Assembly: GCF_002916655.1 (NCBI RefSeq)
Contig: NZ_PPSM01000036.1
Location: 186,001-250,000 of the forward strand
Origin: Novosphingobium sp. HII-3
GTDB taxonomy: Bacteria; Pseudomonadota; Alphaproteobacteria; Sphingomonadales; Sphingomonadaceae
Direction: 5' to 3'
Length of the DNA: 64,000 bases
Position numbers and translations under genes: made by a program. Shown here one piece after another: positions 8,671 to 16,454 of this stretch (position 1 is its first letter; every line of letters begins with the position of its first letter). The notes beneath the pieces are model-generated. The model ran no database searches, was not told the origin of the DNA, and worked only from the letters and a program-made list of their open reading frames with translations.

Positions 8671-11380
8671 GGCCGATCCGATTACGCTGACGCCCAACCA
8701 GCGCATTCGCCGTCAGGTCGCGCAGCGCCTGTCCTTGCGGAAGCCGCAGGAGGAGGCGCTGACCATCCTCGCGGACATTGCTGATCGGATCGACTGGCAG
8801 GGCGAAGTGGACACGCAGGCGTTGCTCGCGCAAGTCGCGGTCACCTATCCCTCCGTCGAAAGTTTTGAGCGAGCCTTCCCGTCGCTGTGCTTCTCGCTGG
8901 CAACGGGCGTCGGGAAGACTCGGCTTATGGGCGCGTTCATCGCCTATCTCTATCTCACGGGCCGCTCGAAGAATTTTTTCCTGCTCGCCCCCAACACGAC
9001 GATCTACGACAAGCTGGTCGAGGATTTCTCCCGCCAGTCCTCGCCGAAATACGTCTTCCGGGGTATCGCGGAATTCGCGCAGACGCCACCGATTATCGTC
9101 ACCGGCGATACCTGGGATGAGGGTCGCGGCATTCGCGGCACTCAGCTTATCGGCGACGCGATCATCAACATTTTCAATGTCGATAAGATCAACAAGGAAA
9201 AGGGCCGCATCCGCAGCTTCCGCGAGACGCTGGGCGAGAGCTATTTCGACTATCTCGCTGGCCTGGACGACCTCGTGATGCTGATGGACGAGGCGCATCG
9301 CTATCGCGCCAAGGCCGCTGCGAATGCCGTTTATGACCTCAGACCGAAGCTCGGCCTTGAGCTGACCGCGACGCCGAAGACCGTGGGAGCAAGCCCCAAG
9401 GATTTCCGCAACGTCATCTATCACTATGGCCTCGGGCAGGCGATGGCGGACGGCTATGTGAAGGAGCCGGCGGTGGCCACGCGCGAGAACTTCCGGCGTG
9501 CCGACTACGACGAAGCACAGCTTGAGCGGATCATGCTGGAGGACGGCATCACCTATCACGAGCAGGTGAAGGTGGAGCTGGAGCTATATGCGCGGCAATC
9601 GGGGCGCCCTTCGGTTCATCCGTTCATGCTGGTCGTCGCGCGCGACACCAACCATGCCAAAGACCTCCACGCTTTTCTCGAAAGCGACGACTTCTTTCAG
9701 GGCAGCTATCGCGGCCGCGTGATCGAGGTTCACTCGAACCAGACCGGCGAGGAAAGCAACGAGGCGATGGCCCGGCTCGTCAGTCTGGAGCACGACGCCC
9801 AGACCGATATCGTGATCCATGTGAACAAGCTGAAGGAAGGCTGGGACGTCACCAACCTCTACACCATCGTCCCGCTACGCGCGTCGGCATCGGAAATTCT
9901 GACTGAGCAGACCCTTGGGCGAGGTCTTCGCCTGCCCTATGGCGCGCGGACAGGCAACGAGATGGTCGATACCCTGACCGTCATCGCGCACGATCGCTTT
10001 GACGAGGTGATCCAAGAGGCGCGCAAGCCCAATTCCGTCATAGCGATGAAATCGCTGACCATCGGCGAAGGCGGCGACATCACGACCGAGCATCGCGAGG
10101 TCATTTCCGTGCCGACCGCCGCTGAGGCGATCTTCACAGGCTGGCAACTTGATCTACCGGGTGCCACTCCGGCACGCGTGAACGATGAGCGCACGGCCTA
10201 TGTGCCGCCGACGCCGGAACAGGTCGCCTATGCGAACACGACGATGGAGTTCATCCGCGACAAATATGAGCGGACGCTAACCGGCGGCCTTGCCGATCTT
10301 CGCAATCCTGAGGTTCAGGCGCAGATCGCGCGTGACGTTCGGCAGGCGACGCAAGCGGCGCAGGGAAGCTTCGACACCGTTCTGCCGCAGGCGGACGTCG
10401 AGCAACTGGTCGCGCAGATCGCGGCGTCCATTGCCGACAACAGCATCGAAATCCCTGAGATTGTTGTGTTGCCGAGCCGGGAGGTGAACTTCTGGTTTGA
10501 CGACTTCGATCTCGGCAATCTCGACACCATCCGCTTCCGCGCCAGTTCCGACACGATCCTGATCCGCAATCTGCGGACGGACGTGCAGCGCGAGCTTGCC
10601 CGCTCGCAGGACGGCCCGCGCGAGAAGCACGTGGAGAACTATGTCATCCGCCACCTGATCGACTTCCCCGAAGTGGATTACGACAGTCAGGCCGACCTCC
10701 TCTACAAGCTTGCCGGGCAGATGGTGGAGCGGCTGCGCGCCTATCTGCCGACCGAGGAAGAGGTGGAAGCCGTCGCGCTCGAACAGGGCAAGGCGCTGGC
10801 CCGCTTCATCTTCGATCAGATGCGCGATCATTACCGGGAAACACCCGTGGAATATCGGGCGCGGCGCGTGCGCTCGTTCAAGGCGCTGAAGCCTCAGCAG
10901 CTTGGCGTGAGCCTGACCAAGCGGCTTCCGCTTACCGATGCGGCCAATCCGCTATCATCGACGCCGAGCTACCTGTTCTACGGGTCGAAGAAGTGCCCAT
11001 ATCAATTCCAGAAGTTCGATAGCGACCCAGAGCGCCGCTTCGCCGCGATCATTGACAGCGACCGGATGCCGCGCGTTCTGAAATGGCTTCGCCCTGCGAC
11101 CGGCCAGTTCGATATCGAATATGACCGGGGCCGCCGCTACGAACCGGATTTCGTCGTCGAATGTGACGACTGCAAGCTGATCGTCGAGGTGAAGGCCGAG
11201 CGCGAGCTTGACGATCCCGTGGTGGAGGAAAAGGCCCGAGCTGCGCGTGCGTGGGTCGCGAACGCGAATGAGTTTGCCGCTGAGGGCGACGGCAAGCCTT
11301 GGCGCTACATTCTGCTCGCCGACACGCAGGTGACGGAAAGCCTGACGTTGGCCGGCCTGTTGGCTCACGCCAACGAATAG
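8663..11380 (+). CDS. Type III restriction-like helicase-nuclease (Res)
   Basis: This 905-residue protein is the likely restriction partner of the preceding methyltransferase. It has a superfamily 2 motor with Walker A TGVGKT (residues 81-86), DEAH at 209-212 and LTATPK shortly after. The C-terminal region carries a PD-(D/E)xK nuclease signature, PDF at 828-830 with E842 and K844 (E-V-K). The order helicase then C-terminal nuclease is standard for type III Res subunits. The start is taken at the ATG inside the end of mod, since the frame upstream gives an arginine/proline-rich leader with no family resemblance. ATP-dependent cleavage of unmodified DNA is inferred from the family. Confidence 0.9.
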   Translation: MAEADPITLTPNQRIRRQVAQRLSLRKPQEEALTILADIADRIDWQGEVDTQALLAQVAVTYPSVESFERAFPSLCFSLATGVGKTRLMGAFIAYLYLTGRSKNFFLLAPNTTIYDKLVEDFSRQSSPKYVFRGIAEFAQTPPIIVTGDTWDEGRGIRGTQLIGDAIINIFNVDKINKEKGRIRSFRETLGESYFDYLAGLDDLVMLMDEAHRYRAKAAANAVYDLRPKLGLELTATPKTVGASPKDFRNVIYHYGLGQAMADGYVKEPAVATRENFRRADYDEAQLERIMLEDGITYHEQVKVELELYARQSGRPSVHPFMLVVARDTNHAKDLHAFLESDDFFQGSYRGRVIEVHSNQTGEESNEAMARLVSLEHDAQTDIVIHVNKLKEGWDVTNLYTIVPLRASASEILTEQTLGRGLRLPYGARTGNEMVDTLTVIAHDRFDEVIQEARKPNSVIAMKSLTIGEGGDITTEHREVISVPTAAEAIFTGWQLDLPGATPARVNDERTAYVPPTPEQVAYANTTMEFIRDKYERTLTGGLADLRNPEVQAQIARDVRQATQAAQGSFDTVLPQADVEQLVAQIAASIADNSIEIPEIVVLPSREVNFWFDDFDLGNLDTIRFRASSDTILIRNLRTDVQRELARSQDGPREKHVENYVIRHLIDFPEVDYDSQADLLYKLAGQMVERLRAYLPTEEEVEAVALEQGKALARFIFDQMRDHYRETPVEYRARRVRSFKALKPQQLGVSLTKRLPLTDAANPLSSTPSYLFYGSKKCPYQFQKFDSDPERRFAAIIDSDRMPRVLKWLRPATGQFDIEYDRGRRYEPDFVVECDDCKLIVEVKAERELDDPVVEEKARAARAWVANANEFAAEGDGKPWRYILLADTQVTESLTLAGLLAHANE

Positions 11381-11385
11381 GCGGG

Positions 11386-11565
11386 TCAGTTGATGGCGTC
11401 GCCGGGAATGTGCGTTTCTGGCTGACGAGGTGAGAAGGAAATTGGCGGCGGCCAAGCGCGCTTGCTGCGGACGACGATATGCGCCTCCGCCACATTGAGC
11501 GTTAGCAGCAGGCGAAGCGCCCGATAATGGTGTTCCGTTATGTCGCGGGCGTCGTAGCGGCGCAT
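11386..11565 (-). CDS. Small hypothetical protein
   Basis: A 59-residue reading frame follows the DUF3768-like gene on the reverse strand. Its ATG shares a base with that gene's TGA (TGATG), which is typical translational coupling. The product is basic and has no recognised motif. It is kept because of the coupling and normal codon use; it ends 6 bp from the convergent Res gene. Confidence 0.5.
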   Translation of the reverse strand: MRRYDARDITEHHYRALRLLLTLNVAEAHIVVRSKRAWPPPISFSPRQPETHIPGDAIN

Positions 11566-11906
11566 CAATATTCCTCCGCCAACATGATCGTCATCACGCG
11601 CCTGGTCGTAGCCGGATTGGCTGGATCGGGATCATCTGGCCGATTGCGGTCGCGCGGGTAATAATCGATCTTCCACATAATGTGGTGGCCCCTGACCATT
11701 AGCAGCGCGCAGTCGTGTTCTCCGTGCGGATCGTTATCGGAGGTGAAATCGCCGAACAGACGGACGGCATGGATCACCTCGTCCTTCGTCGCGATCGGCA
11801 GGACGGCGACCCCACGGGACAGGAAAATCCACCCGTCTTCGCCCGTGGCGCGGAAATGGTCGTTGAGGCGGGCGATGGTCGCCCGCCTCACTGTCTCCAG
11901 CATCAC
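11565..11906 (-). CDS. DUF3768-like protein
   Basis: The 113-residue protein matches my memory of the DUF3768 family, small proteins common on alphaproteobacterial plasmids and islands. It has an ARLND start region, a GVAVLP strand, the block FTSDNDPHGEHD, then WKIDYYPRD and a C-terminal RVMTIMLAEEY. The biochemical role of the family is unknown to me. The gene is the middle member of a three-gene reverse operon and overlaps the upstream DUF6641-like gene by 4 bp. Confidence 0.8.
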   Translation of the reverse strand: MMLETVRRATIARLNDHFRATGEDGWIFLSRGVAVLPIATKDEVIHAVRLFGDFTSDNDPHGEHDCALLMVRGHHIMWKIDYYPRDRNRPDDPDPANPATTRRVMTIMLAEEY

Positions 11907-12361
11907 GCCGCCGCCTTCTTCGCCTTCGGCTTGAAGTTCGCCTTGCGCTCCGCGATGGCTGCCGTGAGCTGCGGGTCCAGCTCGCCAGCGTTGATCGCCT
12001 CGACAATCGAGTTGATGATTTCGGGCACTTCGCTGAGGTTCTGGACCTCGACCGCGTTCATGCCCTTGGCAAAATCCAGCGGCTTGCTGCCGTAGCGGAG
12101 CTGGAAAAACATCTTTCCGCTCGCATCGGTGAACCAGCCTTTCCGCACAGCGCGCGGCGCGTCCACGCGGACCTTTTCGCCAGCATCGTTGGTGCGCGTC
12201 ACGCGCCGGGTCGCGTTGAACGACGTGCCGGCGATTTCCGCCTCCGCGAGCGCCTTCTGCTCGGCGAGGTAGCGCAGCAGCTTCGTGCGGAAGCCGTGCT
12301 CGGAGGTGGCGAGATTCGCCGGGGCAGCAGCAGCAAGCTTGAGGGACTTGAGGATCGACAT
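11903..12361 (-). CDS. DUF6641-like protein
   Basis: The 152-residue protein begins MSILKSLKLAAA and contains a charged helix (RTKLLRYLAEQKALAEAE), a basic central part, the segment FFQLRYGSKPLDFAKG, and a Lys/Ala-rich tail. This pattern fits the DUF6641 family of plasmid and island proteins (recognised from memory, not searched). The upstream ATG at 12481 would add 40 unrelated residues, so the ATG at 12361 with a purine-rich ribosome site is chosen. It leads the operon with the DUF3768-like gene. Confidence 0.7.
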   Translation of the reverse strand: MSILKSLKLAAAAPANLATSEHGFRTKLLRYLAEQKALAEAEIAGTSFNATRRVTRTNDAGEKVRVDAPRAVRKGWFTDASGKMFFQLRYGSKPLDFAKGMNAVEVQNLSEVPEIINSIVEAINAGELDPQLTAAIAERKANFKPKAKKAAA

Positions 12362-12513
12362 TCGCATCTCCTTTTGGTTTCGGACGAATGCGAGCCGTAG
12401 TGTCGTCGTTCGTGAGAGCGACCGAAGATTGGCGATAAAACCCAGAAATTCAGCCAAAAATAATTCCGCCACCATGACCACGGTTTTTGGTGCCGTTGGG
12501 GTTGGTGACGGAA

Positions 12514-12598
12514 TATCGCTGTTTCTGTCTATCGCTGGTTTCTTCGTGTCGCTGTTCGTATCGTCTGTCTCTTCGTCGTATCGTTCTGCCTTTATCGC
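12514..12598 (-). repeat. Iteron-like array of TATCGC-type repeats
   Basis: Within the 345 bp gene-free stretch 12362-12706, six copies of T(A/G)TCG(C/T) start at 12514, 12530, 12547, 12559, 12579 and 12593, spaced 12-20 bp apart. CGTATCGT occurs twice exactly 20 bp apart. One strand is strongly purine-biased across the whole tract. The array lies between the HUH gene's 3' end and the DUF6641-like promoter. It could be a protein-binding site or origin-like region; nothing else was recognised here. Confidence 0.35.
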
Positions 12599-12706
12599 CT
12601 CTGATCTATATCATCTGGTGATACTCATCACTGCGGCCCATGATCGGTCCGCGTTGCGTGATGTATCGATGAACCGTAGAGCCTCGCGTAGCGGCAGCCC
12701 CCGACA

Positions 12707-13183
12707 TTATCGAGAGGGCGAGACTTCCTTATGGCGGGGCAGGAGAAGGCGGTCGCTCGTCTCCGGCCTGAGTTCCTTCGTGATATAGTCGGCAACGCCC
12801 TCGGCGCCGTAAACGGTTTGAATATCGAGGTTGCCGCCCTTCACCAGACCTTCCCATATGCCGTTGGCGATCAGGCAAAAGCGTACCTTCTGGATTGCCG
12901 TCATCTTGAATAGTGCGTGGATGTGGATGTTGGCGTCAGGCTTTTCGACGGTCGCGATATAATCGGTTCGGTCGTTGGGTCGGCGCAGAAAGGCGCGGCC
13001 GATCAGCTTACGGTCCAAATGCCCGTGGAACTTCTCGAATATTGCCTGCGCTTCGTCCATGCTGATGCTACGGTTGAAGACGAAGGTGACGAACAGGTCG
13101 GGATCGAAATCGGTCATCCAGCGGATACATGCCGTTCGGTATATTTCGCCCCTCGTTGGGGGCTGTTGCGTGGCTTGCGCCAT
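12707..13183 (-). CDS. Small HUH-endonuclease (Rep-like) protein
   Basis: The 158-residue product shows the three motifs of HUH single-strand endonucleases in order: FVTF (residues 31-34, motif I), HIH (87-89, motif II, preceded by E80) and YITK (133-136, motif III with one tyrosine and a following lysine, the Rep-type YxxK). The sizes and spacing fit small rolling-circle initiators or related island proteins. No helicase domain is attached. The gene is divergent from the DUF6626-like gene across a 115 bp region holding a perfect 10 bp inverted repeat. A role in replication or mobilisation of the excised element, or as an accessory island gene, is inferred. Confidence 0.65.
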   Translation of the reverse strand: MAQATQQPPTRGEIYRTACIRWMTDFDPDLFVTFVFNRSISMDEAQAIFEKFHGHLDRKLIGRAFLRRPNDRTDYIATVEKPDANIHIHALFKMTAIQKVRFCLIANGIWEGLVKGGNLDIQTVYGAEGVADYITKELRPETSDRLLLPRHKEVSPSR

Positions 13184-13214
13184 CTGTTCTCCTTGTGGCC
13201 GGGGATGTTAGCCG

Positions 13215-13273
13215 GCTCGTATTTTCTATTTATCACGCACGCTGACCGATCCCGTCCGCCGATAAATACGAGC
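13215..13273. promoter_or_regulatory. Inverted repeat between divergent HUH and DUF6626-like genes
   Basis: GCTCGTATTT (13215-13224) is repeated in perfect inverse as AAATACGAGC (13264-13273), with 39 bp between the arms. A second overlapping pair, TATTTATC and GATAAATA, lies just inside. The pair straddles both promoters. It could be an operator controlling both genes or a stem needed for HUH nicking. Confidence 0.5.
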
Positions 13274-13298
13274 GTTCCCGTAAACGGAGGCGCACGAC

Positions 13299-13565
13299 AT
13301 GATCCTCGACGACGTATTCCAGTTTCTGAAATCGGCCGGGCTGACGCCGACACATGCGGTCTTCTCGACCGAATATCTCGGCCACTCGCCTCGCTACTAC
13401 GATTACCTTCGCTGCTCTCGCGCAAAGCCCAGCTTGCGGGCGCTGCTTAAGCTTGCGATGAGCCTCCACAGTTTGGCAAAGTCTGCCCTCTGTTTGGAGG
13501 AGCGGGATACCGCCGAATTGCTCGCGCAGCGAGTGATGACGCGTGCGCTCACCCAGTGCCGCTGA
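13299..13565 (+). CDS. DUF6626-like protein
   Basis: This 88-residue protein has the pattern of the DUF6626 family: MILDDVFQFLKSAG, then a helix-turn-helix-like part ending in LGHSPRYYDYLR and a helical C-terminus. The fold may bind DNA; the function is unknown to me. The start codon follows a clear GGAGG ribosome site. It overlaps or abuts the next frame, so the two may be co-transcribed. Confidence 0.65.
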   Translation: MILDDVFQFLKSAGLTPTHAVFSTEYLGHSPRYYDYLRCSRAKPSLRALLKLAMSLHSLAKSALCLEERDTAELLAQRVMTRALTQCR

Positions 13566-14419
13566 GCCCGCCAAGTCCGATGCCAGCGAAGTATCGGATC
13601 TGCTTGCCTATGGCTCGCACTTCCGCCAATCCGGTCCGCACAGGAGCTTGGGGGTGGGAAGTGGCGAACGGAGACGCAACGATTTGCGATGCGGTCAGAA
13701 GTGCTCTGACAACGAACACTGTGCTGGAGGCCGAAGCCGATATTCAACACGCGACAAAGTTCTCGGCTAAGTCCGGGGCGAGCCGAGCAGCCATTATCGT
13801 CTTCAACAGCGGAAAAATGCATGTAGAAGGTGCAGAAAGCCCGTTAAAGACGTGGCTCTCTGAGGTGAAAGATAGCATCCAAGCAGGCGCTGCGGCTCCC
13901 GGAATACTGCTTCCGGCGGAGATCGAGAAGTTTCCACAGACCCTCCGGGAGAGAATACCCGAGTGCGACGACGTGGTATTGTGGTTCTTTCAGGAGTCAC
14001 TTCGTTGCTATAAGGCCGGAAGCACGGCTGCCGCAGCCTTTATGCTGGGTGCCGCCAGCGAAAAGGCGATACTCCTTCTGATCGACGGATACTCGGAGAG
14101 CATCAAAGATGATGCTAAGAAGGCTTCGTTTCAGACAAGAGCAAATCAGCGCATGATCTCTAAGAAATACGATGAGTTCAAGGCGTCCTATAGGAGTGCA
14201 AAGACAAAGCCGGCAGATGGATTGGCGCAAGACTTAGATCAGCTTCTTGATGGCGCGTTCAATTTTTATAGGCACACCAGAAACGCAGTCGGTCATCCAC
14301 AAATTATCCCTGATTTGGATCAAGGGGTGGTTCTCGCTAACATGGGACAATTCATCACGTATATGGAGCGGATCTACGGGCTGCTGAGGTTCTTCAAGGA
14401 AAACGGGGTCGAGGTGTGA
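13556..14419 (+). CDS. HEPN-domain protein with possible TBP-like N-terminal domain
   Basis: The C-terminal ~170 residues look like a HEPN domain: a helix with QESLRCYKAGSTAAAAFMLG, a variable loop, and near residue 242 the motif RNAVGH, the R-x4-H signature of HEPN ribonucleases and related defence or toxin proteins. The segment before it (about 60-105) has an FNSGKMHVEG strand and following helix that resemble the TBP-like domain at the N-terminus of RNase HIII; this is weaker. Base composition is lower in GC than its neighbours, suggesting separate acquisition. The start is uncertain: the frame is open from the GTG at 13556, with further candidates at 13580, 13610 and 13661, the last behind a G-rich stretch. 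An RNA-cleaving role is inferred only. Confidence 0.55.
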   Translation: MPLSPPSPMPAKYRICLPMARTSANPVRTGAWGWEVANGDATICDAVRSALTTNTVLEAEADIQHATKFSAKSGASRAAIIVFNSGKMHVEGAESPLKTWLSEVKDSIQAGAAAPGILLPAEIEKFPQTLRERIPECDDVVLWFFQESLRCYKAGSTAAAAFMLGAASEKAILLLIDGYSESIKDDAKKASFQTRANQRMISKKYDEFKASYRSAKTKPADGLAQDLDQLLDGAFNFYRHTRNAVGHPQIIPDLDQGVVLANMGQFITYMERIYGLLRFFKENGVEV

Positions 14420-14447
14420 GCTTCCTGTAGCTTTGGGTTTACCCGCC

Positions 14448-14542
14448 CGAGACGCTGCGTCGAGACAGTCGGCCGCGTCTTGTTTCGGTTGACGCAGGGC
14501 TTCCGAGACACTTGGCAGTGAGGGTCTGAACCCATCCGAGAC
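14448..14542. repeat. Repeat-rich region upstream of resolvase (candidate res site)
   Basis: CGAGAC occurs four times (14448, 14461, 14504, 14537), two of them as TCCGAGACA exactly 33 bp apart. CTGCGTC (14455-14461) is repeated in inverse as GACGCAG (14491-14497). The region fills the gap directly before the small serine recombinase, where resolvases of the Tn3 type usually have their recombination site and promoter. Confidence 0.4.
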
Positions 14543-14552
14543 AGGAGGTGCC

Positions 14553-15107
14553 ATGATCGTCGGTTACGCGCGCGTCAGTTCCAGCAGCCAGAGCCTTGAA
14601 GTCCAGCACGAGCAGCTTGAGGCGGCCGGCTGCGAGAAAATCTTCGCGGAGAAGCGCAGCGGTCGAACCGTCGAGGGACGCGATGCGCTGGCCGATGCTC
14701 TCGACTTCGTGCGCGAGGGCGATGTGCTGGCCGTGACGCGGCTGGATCGTCTTGCTCGATCAGTGGTGGACCTTCACCGGCTGATCGAGCGGCTGACCGC
14801 CAAAGGCTGTGGTTTCCGCGTCCTTCAGCAATCCGGCATCGACACCACGACGAGCACCGGTAAGCTCACGCTGTCGATCCTCGGCGCGGTGGCCGAGTTC
14901 GAAGCCGACATTCGCCGCGACCGCCAGCGCGACGGGATTGAGCGCGCCAAAGCTAGGGGGGTGTATCGCGGTCGCAAGCCCAGCATCGACACCGCCCGAA
15001 TCGAAACGCTGATGGCGGCAGGGATGGCCCCCGCCGCCATTGCCCGCGAGATGGGCGTCGGTCGCGCCAGTGTCTATCGCCACATGAGCAAGGTCGACGC
15101 AACATAG
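14553..15107 (+). CDS. Small serine recombinase (resolvase/invertase family)
   Basis: The 184-residue protein has a full resolvase catalytic domain: YARVSSSSQSLEVQ with the catalytic serine, the basic VTRLDRLARS segment, and the conserved EFEADIRRDRQRDGIERA long helix. A C-terminal helix-turn-helix follows (MAAGMAPAAIAREMGVGRASVYR), as in Tn3/gamma-delta resolvases and Pin-type invertases. No transposase or inverted-repeat transposon end was found nearby, so it may be a stand-alone resolvase of the island or a transposon remnant. An AGGAGG ribosome site precedes the ATG. Confidence 0.9.
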   Translation: MIVGYARVSSSSQSLEVQHEQLEAAGCEKIFAEKRSGRTVEGRDALADALDFVREGDVLAVTRLDRLARSVVDLHRLIERLTAKGCGFRVLQQSGIDTTTSTGKLTLSILGAVAEFEADIRRDRQRDGIERAKARGVYRGRKPSIDTARIETLMAAGMAPAAIAREMGVGRASVYRHMSKVDAT

Positions 15108-15130
15108 TTCACCGCCGCATCGGCCTTCGA

Positions 15131-16393
15131 CTATTCGTCGTCTCCCTCTATGGCCTTCCCGCCTCGGATTTTGGCGAAAGCGGCGCTCTGGCGGCGAACA
15201 TGCGTGAGCGGGTCGGGATAGCGGAACATGGTCCGCAACGCTCGATAGGCCCTGATGATGTGATCGGGCGCACGCTCGCTCGACCACGCACTCGGCATCT
15301 CCATGGTCGCGTTGGCGTCGTCGATGCCGCGCAGCAGGCTTTCGTGGTTGTGGTTGACCACAATTTCGTGCCCCAGCGCGTCCCAGCCCGCTTGCCGGGT
15401 GATCGCGGGCACGCACAAATCGCTGACCAGCAACCGCTCGGCGATCCGGCTGCTCGTAACTGGGAAAGGCGTGCGCCATTCCTGATGAACTGGATCGGCC
15501 GGGGGCCTCAAAATCGACATGACGAACGAGGTGGGTGAGATGTTCGGATAGCCATAAATCTTGCCGTTCGTCGCCAGATGCGACGGCGAACTGGTGTCGA
15601 AGGTAACGAGCAAATCATCGTCGCCCAGATGCTCGCGCAAGGCCTTCTGAAGCGCACTCAGCATGACTGCATGGGTCAGCGTGCCGACGCCGAGAAAGTG
15701 GAAGCGGTTGCGCTCGGGCGTCAACAATCCGTCCGCCATCAGCCGCAGCATCATGCCCGTGATGTGAACATAGTCGGTTCGCATGGAGCCACCGAACGCC
15801 CAGCCCTCGAACGGCTGGACCTTCACAGCGTCATACCACGCAACGGCATCGGCGCTCGTCTCGCCCTGAAGGACGGACAGGAACTTCACGTCTGACGAGC
15901 GATGGCGCGCGAAATAGCGGTTGTTCTCCGCCGTGGTCGCCAAGGCCGCCGCGAAGGTGTCAAAGGGGGGCGTTCCCGGCGTGATGACGCGGGTGGGCAC
16001 GTCGAGCGTGATCGCCTCGTCGGCATTGGCTTCGAGGAAGCGCAACGCCCATGCGCGCGACGCGTCGCCCTGCCATTGTCTGGGGTCGCGCCCGAACTGA
16101 AGCCCGCCGCTGTCGAACAGGATGGTGTTGCCGGGACGCTTTGAGAAGGTGCCGACCGGCAGTGGCATAGTCCGCCCGATATACTGCCCTGCTGAGTGGA
16201 GCACCCTGTCGGTGAAGAAGAACGGATTGCTGCGGTTCATGAAATCAAGATCGGAAGGCGAAGCTATTCCGTTCGGCATTCCGTCAGGGCGAAGCTGGCT
16301 CGTGTTCCGATAAGGTGTCATGTGGCTCGATGCCTGACCGGCAAAGAGATAGCGCGCGCGGTCTTTTCCGCGCGAAGCATAGTCGCGTGTCAT
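15131..16393 (-). CDS. tRNA-guanine transglycosylase-like (DpdA-like) protein
   Basis: TGT enzymes exchange guanine for 7-deazaguanines in tRNA; the DpdA branch does this in DNA of phages and islands. In this 420-residue protein (start at 16393), FDSGGLQ places Asp94 as the counterpart of the general acid/base Asp of TGT (usual motif DSGGFQ). VLQGET and GWAFGG match the QG and AIGG segments, FLGVGT matches the MGVGTP segment, and FDTSSPSHLATNGKIYG parallels the FDCVxPTRxxRxG block with the nucleophile Asp. The CxCxxC zinc site of tRNA TGTs is absent, arguing against a normal tRNA enzyme. No preQ0 synthesis genes are nearby, so the host would supply the base. An upstream extension of the frame is arginine-rich and is rejected. 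Confidence 0.65.
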   Translation of the reverse strand: MTRDYASRGKDRARYLFAGQASSHMTPYRNTSQLRPDGMPNGIASPSDLDFMNRSNPFFFTDRVLHSAGQYIGRTMPLPVGTFSKRPGNTILFDSGGLQFGRDPRQWQGDASRAWALRFLEANADEAITLDVPTRVITPGTPPFDTFAAALATTAENNRYFARHRSSDVKFLSVLQGETSADAVAWYDAVKVQPFEGWAFGGSMRTDYVHITGMMLRLMADGLLTPERNRFHFLGVGTLTHAVMLSALQKALREHLGDDDLLVTFDTSSPSHLATNGKIYGYPNISPTSFVMSILRPPADPVHQEWRTPFPVTSSRIAERLLVSDLCVPAITRQAGWDALGHEIVVNHNHESLLRGIDDANATMEMPSAWSSERAPDHIIRAYRALRTMFRYPDPLTHVRRQSAAFAKIRGGKAIEGDDE

Positions 16394-16416
16394 ACGGGGG
16401 ATCCTCGTGTGAGAAT

Positions 16417-16446
16417 CCCGCCCATCTGAAAAATCACATGGGCGGG
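16417..16446 (-). promoter_or_regulatory. Perfect 9-bp stem between two reverse-strand genes
   Basis: CCCGCCCAT (16417-16425) and ATGGGCGGG (16438-16446) form a perfect stem with a 12-base loop between the large hypothetical gene and the TGT-like gene. There is no long T tract after it on the reverse strand, so it may act as a weak terminator, processing site or operator. Confidence 0.4.
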
Positions 16447-16454
16447 AAATTACA

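Noticed and set aside
2615..11380. DISARM or BREX assignment
   Set aside because: No DrmA/DrmB/DrmC, PglZ or BrxL-like gene is present; only the SNF2 and methyltransferase elements are shared.
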